Of a stretch of DNA of 64,000 bases, positions 41,917-49,770 are shown piece after piece. Position 1 is the first letter of the stretch, and each line of letters begins with the position of its first letter. The notes below the pieces were generated by a model that saw only the letters and a list, made by a program, of their open reading frames with translations, did no database searches and was not told the origin of the DNA. The translations under genes and the position numbers were made by a program. Origin of the DNA: Palsa-739 sp036512155 (lineage in GTDB: Bacteria > Actinomycetota > Thermoleophilia > Gaiellales > Gaiellaceae); the NCBI GenBank assembly GCA_036512155.1, contig DATCBD010000085.1, positions 78,842 to 142,841 of the forward strand, read 5' to 3'.

Positions 41917-42426
41917 CTAGCTGAGGAATTCGACGTATGTCTCGACCGGCTCGCGGTCGCGCGGCGCCGGCTCGCGCTCGGGCGGGCCGAGGTGCAGGAG
42001 GCCGAGCACGCGCTCGCCGCGGGCGACGCCGAGCGCATCGCGACCGCGAGCCGTCCGCAGGACGCTCGGCGTCCGCCAGTAGGAGGCGAGGCCTCGCTCG
42101 GTCGCGCCGAGCAGGACGAGCATCGTTGCGGCCGCGGCCGCGCAGACGTCCTCCTCGTCCTGCACGAGATCGCCAGTGAGCGCCGCCGAGACGACGACGA
42201 GCGTCGGTGCGCGATCGAGCTTCAGCGCCTCGGCAGGCCCGGCCGCCTCCTTCAAGCGTGCGAGCGCCTCGGGCCCGAGCACGCGAAAGCGCCACGGCTG
42301 CGTCAGGTGATGATTCGGCGCGAGCCTCGCGAGGCCGAGCAGTTCGACCAGGGTCCCGCGCGGCACGGGCTCAGGGCCGAACGCCTTGTGCGTCCGCCGC
42401 GCCGCTGCCAGCTCGGCGAGGCTCAC
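41917..42426 (-). CDS. Nitroreductase-family protein (FMN)
   Basis: This 169-residue flavoprotein resembles small nitroreductases. RRTHKAFGPEPVP near the N-terminus supplies the FMN phosphate-contact Arg residues, and LARLAPNHHLTQPWRFRVL is the conserved flavin-binding loop. AAAAATMLVLLGATERGLASYWRTP continues the fold, and GLLHLGPPER is the usual closing block. It probably reduces nitro or quinone compounds with NAD(P)H. The GTG start overlaps the end of the second OsmC gene by four bases, so these genes form an operon. Confidence 0.88.
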   Translation of the reverse strand: MSLAELAAARRTHKAFGPEPVPRGTLVELLGLARLAPNHHLTQPWRFRVLGPEALARLKEAAGPAEALKLDRAPTLVVVSAALTGDLVQDEEDVCAAAAATMLVLLGATERGLASYWRTPSVLRTARGRDALGVARGERVLGLLHLGPPEREPAPRDREPVETYVEFLS

Positions 42427-42869
42427 GCCCTGCGGGCGCTGAGGTGGAGCTCGACGCCGGCCGCGCGCAACAGCTGCGAGAACGGGCAGCCCTCGTCGGC
42501 TTTCGCGAAGGCCTCGCGCAGACCGTCGTCGTCGAGGCCGTCCGCTTCGACGACTGCGTCGACGTGCGAGGCCACGATCTGATGCCCACGGCCTTCGACC
42601 TCGTCCATGACGATGCGGCACGAGACGTCCAGTCGTCCGGGTGGCGTTCCCGCCTGCGTCAGCTCGCTCGCGAGCGACATCGTGATGCACCCGCCGTGCG
42701 CGGCCGCGAGCAGCTCCTCCGAGCTCGTCTTCCCTTCCGGCTGGCCGATGCGCGTCGGCAGCGAGAAGCCGAGATCGGCGAACGCGCCCGTGCCGGCGCT
42801 GATGCTCCCGATCCCGCGGGCGACGTTTCCCTCCCAGACGAGCTGGGCGCTGCGTTCGATGCGCGGCAT
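42423..42869 (-). CDS. OsmC/Ohr-like hydroperoxide resistance protein
   Basis: This 148-residue OsmC-family protein has the peroxidatic pair region SSEELLAAAHGGCITMSLASELTQAG and the second cysteine in ADEGCPFSQLLRAAGVEL. It begins MPRIERSAQLVWEGN and has a length typical of OsmC enzymes (about 140). It is distinct from the OsmC protein encoded at 41400. It is coupled by one base (TGATG) to the bicupin gene and by four bases to the nitroreductase gene. The set suggests a small operon for organic peroxide or electrophile stress. Confidence 0.88.
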   Translation of the reverse strand: MPRIERSAQLVWEGNVARGIGSISAGTGAFADLGFSLPTRIGQPEGKTSSEELLAAAHGGCITMSLASELTQAGTPPGRLDVSCRIVMDEVEGRGHQIVASHVDAVVEADGLDDDGLREAFAKADEGCPFSQLLRAAGVELHLSARRA

Positions 42870-43540
42870 CAGTACTGGAGGGCGGGAGTGCCGTCGGGGT
42901 AGTAGGCCTCGGCCGGCGAGCCCGCCGGCCGGAACACGCCGAGCACATGCATCTCGCCCGGCCCGTGGTTCTCGAGCGAGTGCACGAGCTTCGCCGGCAG
43001 ATGGATGCACGAGCCCGCACGCAATTCCGTCGATTCGCCGTCGATGTGCAGCGCGCCGTTCCCTTGCAGGACGTAGACCACCTCGTCGTAGCGGTGGTAA
43101 TGGTCGGGCGCGCGCCCGGGCGGGATGTACCCGACGAACTGCGTCGCCGACGCGCACGGCACGAGCAGCCGGAACATGCGGCCCGCGGTCGCCTCGTCCG
43201 CCTCGACCTCGTCGACTCCGACCACCGCGTAGCGGACGCCGTTCGCGGGAAGCGGATCGCGGACGAGGACGGACAGCAGTTCGAGCTCGTTCGCGTTGTC
43301 AACACTCCAGCTCGAGCCGGCGGCGACGTACACCGCCGTGCCCGGAACGAGCTCCGCGGACTGACCGGCAACCGTTGCGCTCCCCCGTCCGCTCAACACG
43401 TACAGCACCTCGTCGTCGGCTGCGGACGCCTCGTCGGCGCCGGGCTCGTCGAAACGGAGCACGCGCTGCTCGAACTCGGCGCAGCCACGGTCGGCGCCGA
43501 ACAGAAGGCTCTCCTCGTCGGATTGGACGCACCAGCGCAT
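42869..43540 (-). CDS. Two-domain cupin protein (bicupin)
   Basis: This 223-residue protein has two cupin domains. The N-terminal one (DDEVLYVLSGRGSATVAGQSAEL) has lost most metal-binding His residues. The C-terminal one has PDHYHRYDEVVYVLQGNGALHIDG and LVHSLENHGPGEMHVLG, which together give a complete 3-His/1-Glu set. This is typical of dioxygenases, decarboxylases or sugar isomerases; the substrate is not predictable. ATG 43540 is preferred over an upstream TTG. A TACGCT box ends nine bases before it. It is the first gene of the OsmC/nitroreductase operon. Confidence 0.88.
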   Translation of the reverse strand: MRWCVQSDEESLLFGADRGCAEFEQRVLRFDEPGADEASAADDEVLYVLSGRGSATVAGQSAELVPGTAVYVAAGSSWSVDNANELELLSVLVRDPLPANGVRYAVVGVDEVEADEATAGRMFRLLVPCASATQFVGYIPPGRAPDHYHRYDEVVYVLQGNGALHIDGESTELRAGSCIHLPAKLVHSLENHGPGEMHVLGVFRPAGSPAEAYYPDGTPALQY

Positions 43541-43672
43541 CGTCAGCCCAGCGTACAACCTGTGCGAACCTTCTAAAAGCGGCTACAGTCGTGGCCCCGT
43601 CAAGCGTGGTGGGCAAACCGTCCCAACGCTCGCACGTCTATACGGGGGACATCCACAAGGAGGGTAACTCGA
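43541..43672. promoter_or_regulatory. Divergent regulatory region before the Liv/molybdenum-hydroxylase array
   Basis: This 132-base gap is the only substantial one before the 20-kb array. On the minus strand TACGCT (43550-43555) suits a leaderless start of the bicupin gene. On the plus strand a hairpin can form between AGCGTGGTGGG (43603-43613) and CCCAACGCT (43622-43630), with a two-base bulge and an eight-base loop, in the probable 5' UTR of the livJ-like gene. I cannot assign a plus-strand promoter with confidence. Confidence 0.4.
43657..43664 (+). promoter_or_regulatory. Strong Shine-Dalgarno site (AAGGAGGG) of the livJ-like gene
   Basis: AAGGAGGG lies eight bases before ATG 43673. It is the best ribosome site in the window and suits a highly expressed binding protein. 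Confidence 0.85.
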
Positions 43673-44830
43673 ATGGTCAGAAGGTTTGGACTGATTGCGA
43701 TCGCCGCCACTGCGGTGGTGCTCGCGATCGTGTCCGCCGCGGCCGCGCGTCCGGCAGCGCAGGCGGCGGCCACGGCATCGTGCTCGAAAGGCGTGTCGAT
43801 CGGCATGCAAGCTCCGATCACCGGCCCGGCCGGCTCGATCGGAAGCGATCAGCTGCACTGGGCGCTGTTCTACTTCACGCAGTGGAACAAGACCCACAAG
43901 CTGAAGATCCATCTCGTGCAGGAGGACACGCAGCTCGACCCGTCGAAGGCATCGACGACCGCGCAGGCGCTGGCCTCGAATCATGCGGTCATGGGCGTCA
44001 TCGGCCCGGCCGGTAGCGACGAGGTGCAGGCGGTCGCACCGATCTTCCGCAAGGCGGGTCTCGCCTTCGCGTCAGGATCGGCGACGCGGGTCTCGCTGAC
44101 GAGCGGCGCTTGGAAGGGCTACTTCTTCCGCGACGTTCCGAACGACGGCGTCCAGGGACCGACGGACGCGGACTACATGTTCGCCAACCTCGGCGTGACG
44201 TCTGGCAGCTCCGTCATGGTCGTCGACGACCAGGAGTCGTACTCGACCGGCCTCGCCGACATCGTCGGTCAGGCGCTGTCGGGCAAGGGCGTCAAGGTCG
44301 ACCGCGAGTCCGTGAGCCAGAAGGCGACCGACTTCTCGTCGCTCATCGCGAAGGTCACCTCGAGCACGAAGGTCGTGTTCCTGCCGTTCCAGATTGCGTC
44401 CGAGGCCCAGCTCTTCGCGCAGCAGTTGCAGGCGCAGGGCAAGACCGCGATCGCATTCGGGAGCGACGGCACGTTCGACGCGACGAACTTCACCGTCAAC
44501 GGGAGCTACATCTCGTTCTTCGCCCCGGACGTCACCACGATCCCGGCGGATGCCTCGATCGTGAACGTGTTCCACAAGCAGTTCCCGGGCGCGACGAGCC
44601 CGTTCGGCGCTCCGAACTACGTGCTCGCGCAGATGTACGCCACCGCGATCACGAAGGCGTGCAAGGACGGCAAGATCAGCCGCGCGGAGGTCCGCAAGGA
44701 CGTCCTCAAGGTGTCCCTCAAGTCGACCATTCTCGGTGGCCCGATGCGGCTCACCGCCAATGGCGATGTCGCGGGCGCCAAGTTCCACATCTTCAAGATC
44801 GAAAACGGCAAGTACGTAACCGTCGCGTAA
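43673..44830 (+). CDS. Liv-type ABC transporter substrate-binding protein
   Basis: This 385-residue exported binding protein has a signal peptide (VRRFGLIAIAATAVVLAIVS, cut near residue 25-30) and the periplasmic-binding type I fold of LivJ/LivK and AmiC. The mature part begins CSKGVSIGMQAPITGPAGSIG and continues with VIGPAGSDEVQAVAPIFRKAGLAFASGSATR. It imports an unknown compound with the permeases and ATPases encoded next. No lipobox is clear, although a Cys occurs at the start of the mature region (ATASC). A strong Shine-Dalgarno site precedes it and a hairpin follows it. Confidence 0.93.
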   Translation: MVRRFGLIAIAATAVVLAIVSAAAARPAAQAAATASCSKGVSIGMQAPITGPAGSIGSDQLHWALFYFTQWNKTHKLKIHLVQEDTQLDPSKASTTAQALASNHAVMGVIGPAGSDEVQAVAPIFRKAGLAFASGSATRVSLTSGAWKGYFFRDVPNDGVQGPTDADYMFANLGVTSGSSVMVVDDQESYSTGLADIVGQALSGKGVKVDRESVSQKATDFSSLIAKVTSSTKVVFLPFQIASEAQLFAQQLQAQGKTAIAFGSDGTFDATNFTVNGSYISFFAPDVTTIPADASIVNVFHKQFPGATSPFGAPNYVLAQMYATAITKACKDGKISRAEVRKDVLKVSLKSTILGGPMRLTANGDVAGAKFHIFKIENGKYVTVA

Positions 44831-44841
44831 TCGTCGAGACG

Positions 44842-44873
44842 GGGAGTGTGGCCGGTACGCCGGTCACACTCCC
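44842..44873 (+). promoter_or_regulatory. Intercistronic hairpin between livJ- and livH-like genes
   Basis: GGGAGTGTGGCCGG (44842-44855) pairs with CCGGTCACACTCCC (44860-44873) around a TACG loop. There are 14 pairs, one of them G-U in RNA. No T tract follows, and the livH ATG lies nine bases downstream. Such hairpins after binding-protein genes usually stabilise the upstream mRNA or cause partial termination. Confidence 0.8.
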
Positions 44874-44882
44874 TCTCGCCGC

Positions 44883-45815
44883 ATGAACTGGAACCTCTTC
44901 GTTACCGAGCTCGTTTCCGGCATCACGCACGGGAGCGTCTACGCGCTGATCGCGCTCGGCTACTCGATGGTGTACGGGATCCTGAAGCTCCTGAACTTCG
45001 CTCACGGCGACATCTACATGGTGGGCTCGTTCATCGGCTTCGGGATCATCACCGTCTCCGGGGGCGCGACGAACCTCGGCATGCCGGTCTGGCTGCTCCT
45101 CTTCGTCATGCTCTTCTGCGCGATGCTCGGCGGCGGCCTGCTCGGCGTTATGATCGAGCGCTTCGCTTACCGGCGGCTCCGCAACGCGCCGCGGATCGCG
45201 CCGCTCATCACCGCGCTCGGGGTCTCGTTCTTTCTCGAGAACGCAGCCCAGCTCGTGCTCGGCGCGCAGTACCGGAGCTACAACAGCTTCAGCTGGAAGA
45301 ACCCGATCGCGCTGCACGGCTTCACGCTCCCGGCGCAGGCGCGCATCAGCTACGCCGGCGTCATCGTGATCGTCGGCACCGTGGTGCTCGTCGTGGGCCT
45401 GACGCTCTTCGTCCAGCGCACCCAGCTCGGAAAGGCGATGCGGGCGACGTCCTTCGATCGTGAGGCGGCATCGATGATGGGCATCGACGTCGACCATGTC
45501 ATCGTCGCGACGTTCTTCATCGGCTCCGCGCTCGCGGGAGCCGCGGGTGTCTTCAACGGCATCGCGTACCAGCAGGTTTGGCCGTACATGGGCTTCACCG
45601 CGGGGCTGTACGCGTTCATCGCCGCCGTCGTCGGCGGCATCGGCAGCCTGCCGGGCGCCGTGCTCGGCGGTCTCACGATCGGCCTCGCGCAGTCGTTCTC
45701 GATCGGATACATCTCGTCGACGTTCTCGGACGCGGTGGTCTTCGGGATCCTCATCGCGGTAATGATCGTCCGCCCGAGCGGCCTCCTCGGACGTGCGGCG
45801 GTGTCGAAGGTATGA
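44883..45815 (+). CDS. livH: Liv-type ABC transporter permease LivH
   Basis: This 310-residue branched-chain-amino-acid-type permease has about eight helices. It opens with LVSGITHGSVYALIALGYSMVYGILKLLNFAHGDIYMVGSF-like sequence and carries the cytoplasmic EAA-like block RTQLGKAMRATSFDREAASMMGIDVDHV. The end FGILIAVMIVRPSGLLGR is standard. It starts 52 bases after the binding-protein gene, behind a hairpin, and overlaps livM by four bases. Together with LivM it forms the membrane channel of the importer. Confidence 0.95.
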   Translation: MNWNLFVTELVSGITHGSVYALIALGYSMVYGILKLLNFAHGDIYMVGSFIGFGIITVSGGATNLGMPVWLLLFVMLFCAMLGGGLLGVMIERFAYRRLRNAPRIAPLITALGVSFFLENAAQLVLGAQYRSYNSFSWKNPIALHGFTLPAQARISYAGVIVIVGTVVLVVGLTLFVQRTQLGKAMRATSFDREAASMMGIDVDHVIVATFFIGSALAGAAGVFNGIAYQQVWPYMGFTAGLYAFIAAVVGGIGSLPGAVLGGLTIGLAQSFSIGYISSTFSDAVVFGILIAVMIVRPSGLLGRAAVSKV

Positions 45816-47284
45816 GCACGGACCCGACCGATCCGACCGCGCCCCGCGTCGGCGTCGACGAGTGGGTCGCGTCGCACGAGCAGCGGCGGGTCGAGAGGCC
45901 CGGCCTGCTCGGCGTTGTCGAGCGGACGCTCGCGCAGGTGCCGAGCCCGGCGTTCTACCTCGGGTTCGCAGTGGCCGCTGCGCTCCTCCCTGCGGTGACG
46001 AGCAATGGCTACATCATCGACGTCGGGCTCAACACGCTCCTGTACATGTTGCTCGCGCTCGGCCTGAACATCACGGTCGGGTATGCGGGGCTGCTGGACC
46101 TCGGGTACGTCGCGTTTTACGGCTTCGCCGCCTACGGCTACGCGATGCTCGCGTCTCCGCAGTTCGGCCTGCACTGGGACACGCTCGCGGTCATCCCGCT
46201 CGTCGTGATCGCGACCGCGTTCCTCGGCTTCCTCGTCGCGCTGCCGTCCCGCCGTCTCGTCGGCGACTACCTCGCCATCGTCACGCTCTTCTTCGGTGAG
46301 CTCTTCGCCACCGTCTACCAAAACGGCGAGAGCATGACGGTGTTCGGCTTCTCGCGGAAGTACGACGTCACCGGCGGTCCGAACGGCATCCCGAACATCG
46401 ACCAGTTCCACGTCTTCGGCGCGCGCATCGGCGCACTCAACTACACGGCGTACTACTACGTCGCCCTCGTGTTCTTCATGGTGCTGCTCTTCGCCATGTA
46501 CCTCGTCGACCGCTCGCGCACGGGGCGCGCCTGGAGATCACTGCGCGAGGATCCGCTCGCCGCCGAGCTGATGGGCATGCCCGTCAACCGGCTAAAGCTC
46601 ATCGCGTTCGCATGCGGTGCCGGCATCGCCGGCCTTGCCGGAACGATCTTCGCCGCCGCGAACACCGCCGTCTTCGCATCCGAGTTCGACTTCACGAGCG
46701 GCCTGCTCATCATCGTGTACGCGATGCTGATCCTCGGCGGCGCCGGCAGTCTCGGGGGCGTCATCGTCGGCGCGCTCGTCGTCAACGTCTCTCTCGAGGT
46801 GCTGCGCGACCCGGGCCACGCCACGTGGGTCTTCTACACGCTCATCTGTGCCACGCTCGTCGCGCGCATGCGGCCGTGGCGCTGGCTCGGCGCCATCATC
46901 GCCGGCACCGCGGCTTTCGGCTTCGTTGTGCACGCGATCGTGTCGGCGGCTTGGCCCCGTGGCGTCGACGGACAGGCGGCGGTGGGCGGCGTGCTCGGGA
47001 GCGGCCTTCGACACTGGGTCGTTCTGCCGTCCAATCCGACGATGATCGGGAACATCGCCTTCATCTGCCTCGTGCTCGCCGTGCTCGTGCTGACTCTGCT
47101 CCACGGCTCGATGCAGAAGCTGGCGATGATCCCGACGCTCTACCTCGCGGCATTCGTCTGGGAGAACCGGCTCGTCGTCGAGCCGAGCATCACGCGCCTC
47201 ATCCTCGTCGGCGTCATCCTCATCGTGCTCATGAACGCGCGGCCGCAAGGGCTCCTTGGTACGTCCCGCGTGGAGATCGTCTGA
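45812..47284 (+). CDS. livM: Liv-type ABC transporter permease LivM (C-terminally extended)
   Basis: This 490-residue permease has the LivM core (LGLNITVGYAGLLDLGYVAFYGFAAYGYAML near residues 75-105 and RSRTGRAWRSLREDPLAAELMGM, the coupling helix, near 230-252). An N-terminal cytoplasmic extension of about 45 residues precedes it. Beyond the normal end at about residue 330 it has roughly 150 extra residues with several additional helices before the usual terminal NARPQGLLGT. It is thus longer than typical LivM (300-420). ATG 45812 overlaps livH by four bases, and its stop overlaps livG by one base. Confidence 0.92.
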   Translation: MSTDPTDPTAPRVGVDEWVASHEQRRVERPGLLGVVERTLAQVPSPAFYLGFAVAAALLPAVTSNGYIIDVGLNTLLYMLLALGLNITVGYAGLLDLGYVAFYGFAAYGYAMLASPQFGLHWDTLAVIPLVVIATAFLGFLVALPSRRLVGDYLAIVTLFFGELFATVYQNGESMTVFGFSRKYDVTGGPNGIPNIDQFHVFGARIGALNYTAYYYVALVFFMVLLFAMYLVDRSRTGRAWRSLREDPLAAELMGMPVNRLKLIAFACGAGIAGLAGTIFAAANTAVFASEFDFTSGLLIIVYAMLILGGAGSLGGVIVGALVVNVSLEVLRDPGHATWVFYTLICATLVARMRPWRWLGAIIAGTAAFGFVVHAIVSAAWPRGVDGQAAVGGVLGSGLRHWVVLPSNPTMIGNIAFICLVLAVLVLTLLHGSMQKLAMIPTLYLAAFVWENRLVVEPSITRLILVGVILIVLMNARPQGLLGTSRVEIV

Positions 47285-48075
47285 TGGCGGCGAAGTTGCT
47301 CGAGCTGCGAGGCATCTCGAAGAGCTTCGGCGGCCTGCAGGTGATCAGCGAGCTCGACCTGCACGTGGACGAGGGCGAGATCGTCAGCGTCATCGGCCCG
47401 AACGGCGCCGGAAAGACGACCCTCTTCAACCTCGTGACGGGCCTCTATGCCCCCGACGCGGGCGACATGCTGTTCGCAGGGGAGACGCTGCTCGGGCTCG
47501 AGCCGCACGAGATCACGGCGCGTGGGATCGCGCGCACGTTCCAGACGCTCCGCCTGTTCCTCAACATGACGGTCAAGGAGAACGTCATGGCGGCTGCGTA
47601 CTCGCACACACATGCGGGCATCCTCCGTTCCATTCTGCGCACGCCCGGCATGCGCCGCGAGGCGCGCGAGATCGAGCAACTCGCGGAGGAGAAGCTCTCG
47701 TTCTTCGGTCAGCGTCTCATGGGCTACCGCTGGGATCAGCCGGCGTTCAGCCTGTCGTACGCGAACCGGCGGCGCCTCGAGATCGCGCGCGCGACGGCGA
47801 CCAACGCGCGGCTGCTGCTGCTCGACGAGCCCGCCGCCGGCATGAACCCGGTCGAGACGCACGAGATCGCCGAGCTGATCGGGCGGCTGCGCGACGAAGG
47901 CGGCTACACCATCCTCGTCATCGAGCACGACATGCACGTCGTCGAAGGCATCTCCGACCGGGTCGTCGCGCTCGACCACGGCGTGAAGATCGCGGAGGGA
48001 ACGTTTGACGAGGTCGCGACCAATCCGCGCGTTGTCGAGGCCTATCTCGGGACGAAGGCGGCGGCGACGAAGTGA
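47284..48075 (+). CDS. livG: Liv-type ABC transporter ATPase LivG
   Basis: This 263-residue ATPase has the Walker A motif GPNGAGKTT near residues 39-47, the Q-loop in GIARTFQTLRLF and Walker B LLLLDEPAAGMNP. IEHDMHVV supplies the switch His. The ABC signature is unusual: LSYANRRRLEIARA stands where LivG proteins normally have LxYGQQRRLEIARA. It should still pair with LivF to power import. It is coupled to livM by TGATG and to livF by GTGA. Confidence 0.95.
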   Translation: MAAKLLELRGISKSFGGLQVISELDLHVDEGEIVSVIGPNGAGKTTLFNLVTGLYAPDAGDMLFAGETLLGLEPHEITARGIARTFQTLRLFLNMTVKENVMAAAYSHTHAGILRSILRTPGMRREAREIEQLAEEKLSFFGQRLMGYRWDQPAFSLSYANRRRLEIARATATNARLLLLDEPAAGMNPVETHEIAELIGRLRDEGGYTILVIEHDMHVVEGISDRVVALDHGVKIAEGTFDEVATNPRVVEAYLGTKAAATK

Positions 48076-48779
48076 CCGCGCTCCTCGAGGTCCAGAACGT
48101 CGACACCTATTACGGGCCGATCCACATCCTGCAGGGGCTGACGCTCCGGATCGAGCCCGGCGAGCTCGTCTGCCTCCTGGGGGGAAACGCGTCCGGGAAG
48201 TCCACGACGCTCAAGACCGTGCTCGGCATCGTCACGCCGCGCACGGGCTCAGTGGTCTTCGACGGCGAGGACGTGACGCGCCGCTCGACGAGCTACCGCA
48301 TCGGCAAGGGGATGGCGATCGTGCCCGAGAACCGTCGTCTCTTCGCTCCGATGACCGTCCTCGAGAACCTCGAGATGGGCGCCTACCTGCACGGCGGTGG
48401 GAAGAAGGAGGACTTCGACCGCGTGTACGAGCTGTTCCCGCTGCTGCACGAGCGTCGGAGCCAGCTCGCGGGCACCCTGTCGGGCGGCGAGCAGCAGATG
48501 GTCGCGATGGGTCGCGCGCTCATGTCGAAGCCGAAGCTGCTGCTGATGGACGAGCCGTCGATGGGCCTCGCGCCGATCCTCGTCGAGCGCAGCTTCGAGA
48601 TCATCAAGCAGGTGCACGAGTCCGGGGTTGCGATGCTCATCGTCGAGCAGAACGCCAACGTGTCGCTCTCGATCGCCGATCGCGGGTACGTGCTCTCCAC
48701 CGGGCGGCTCGTGCTCGAGGGCGCGGCCGCGTCGCTGCGCGAGGACGAGGACCTGCGTAAGGCATATTTGGGTCGATGA
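48072..48779 (+). CDS. livF: Liv-type ABC transporter ATPase LivF
   Basis: This 235-residue ATPase has Walker A GGNASGKSTT near residues 36-45 (GNASGKST rather than GxNGAGKTT), PENRRLFAPMTVLENLEMGAY as the Q-loop region, an intact LSGGEQQM signature and LLLMDEPSMGLAP as Walker B. VEQNANVSLSIADRGYVL closes the domain in the way LivF proteins do. With LivG it energises the importer. It overlaps xdhC by four bases, which ties transport and molybdenum-enzyme genes into one transcript. Confidence 0.95.
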   Translation: MTALLEVQNVDTYYGPIHILQGLTLRIEPGELVCLLGGNASGKSTTLKTVLGIVTPRTGSVVFDGEDVTRRSTSYRIGKGMAIVPENRRLFAPMTVLENLEMGAYLHGGGKKEDFDRVYELFPLLHERRSQLAGTLSGGEQQMVAMGRALMSKPKLLLMDEPSMGLAPILVERSFEIIKQVHESGVAMLIVEQNANVSLSIADRGYVLSTGRLVLEGAAASLREDEDLRKAYLGR

Positions 48780-49726
48780 CCGACGTTGTCGCAATCGTCG
48801 TGGCGACGAGGAGCTCGGCGCCGCGGCCGATCGGCTCGAAGCTGATCGTCCGGGAGGACGGCAGCCTCGAGGGCTCGGTCTCGGGCGGATGCGTGGAGAG
48901 CGACGTCGTCGTCGCGGCGCAGGAGGTGCGCGAGACCGGTGTTCCGCGCCTCGTCACCTACGGCATCACCGACGACATGGCGATCGACGTCGGGCTTCCG
49001 TGCGGCGGTGAGATCGACGTCTTCATCGAGCCGCTCGGTGACGTCGTCGACTCCGGAGTGGTGCTCACCGTCGTCGCCGGCGAGCGCGTGGGCGAGAAGC
49101 TGCACGACGCCGAGCTCGAGCATGCGGCGCTGCGGCGCGGTCGCAGCCACGTGATCCAGCTCGACGATCGAACCGTGTTCGCCGACGTCTTCGCGGAGCC
49201 GCCGCGGCTCTTCGTGTACGGCGCGGTCGACACGGCCGAGGCGCTGTGCGCCGCGGCGAAGCTCATCGGCTGGCGAACGATCGTCGCCGACGCACGGCCG
49301 CGCTTCGCCACCGCCCAGCGGATTCCGAGCGCCGACGAGCTGCTCGTCCTGTGGCCGGACGAGGCGCTCGCCAAGGTCGCTTCCGATGCGGCGACTGCGA
49401 TCGTCGTGCTCACCCACGACGACAAGTTCGACCTGCCGCTCATCGAGGGCGCGCTGGCGACCGATGCGTTCTACGTCGGCTGGCTCGGCTCGCGGCGCAA
49501 CCAGGAGCGCCGCCGCGGGCTCCTCGTCGAGGCGGGCGTCGCGGAGGGCGAGCTCGATCGCATCTCCGGTCCGAGTGGGCTCGACGTCGGCGCCGACTCT
49601 CCCGCGGAAACGGCCGTGTCGATCCTCGCCGAGATCCTCGCCGTGCGAGCCGGCCGGAGCGGCGGGCGCCTTCGGGATGCGAAGGCCCGCATCCACGGCG
49701 AGCCTGCGCTTTCGAACAAAAAATAA
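48776..49726 (+). CDS. XdhC/CoxI-family molybdenum-cofactor insertion protein
   Basis: This 316-residue protein resembles XdhC/CoxI factors that bind and sulfurate or deliver the molybdenum cofactor for xanthine-dehydrogenase-family enzymes. The N-terminal domain shows ATRSSAPRPIGSKLIVREDGSLEGSVSGGCVESDVV and GLPCGGEIDVFIEP. The C-terminal Rossmann part is FVYGAVDTAEALCAAAKLIGW, where the usual GAGH is GAVD, and ends with FYVGWLGSRRNQERRR. It sits between livF and the hydroxylase subunit genes. A 44-base gap with a possible promoter follows it. Confidence 0.92.
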   Translation: MTDVVAIVVATRSSAPRPIGSKLIVREDGSLEGSVSGGCVESDVVVAAQEVRETGVPRLVTYGITDDMAIDVGLPCGGEIDVFIEPLGDVVDSGVVLTVVAGERVGEKLHDAELEHAALRRGRSHVIQLDDRTVFADVFAEPPRLFVYGAVDTAEALCAAAKLIGWRTIVADARPRFATAQRIPSADELLVLWPDEALAKVASDAATAIVVLTHDDKFDLPLIEGALATDAFYVGWLGSRRNQERRRGLLVEAGVAEGELDRISGPSGLDVGADSPAETAVSILAEILAVRAGRSGGRLRDAKARIHGEPALSNKK

Positions 49727-49734
49727 AATCCCGC

Positions 49735-49764
49735 TTGCAAAGCGCTTCGGGTGGCCCATAGGGT
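49735..49764 (+). promoter_or_regulatory. Candidate internal promoter before the molybdenum hydroxylase genes
   Basis: TTGCAA (49735-49740) and TAGGGT (49759-49764) are 18 bases apart, and the -10 box ends six bases before GTG 49771. There is no Shine-Dalgarno site. This suggests a leaderless internal start for the three hydroxylase subunits. The sequence just upstream (AAAAAATAAAA) is unusually A/T rich. Confidence 0.4.
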
Positions 49765-49770
49765 AGGCGC

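Noticed and set aside
41917..43371. 484-codon minus-strand frame taken as a nitroreductase fusion
   Set aside because: The extra N-terminal part is antisense shadow of the OsmC and bicupin genes; GTG 42426 gives a complete small nitroreductase.
49700..49745. Intrinsic terminator after xdhC
   Set aside because: The A/T-rich AAAAAATAAAA is on the wrong side of any hairpin, and the nearby AAGCGCTT palindrome is too short. A promoter for the hydroxylase genes fits better.
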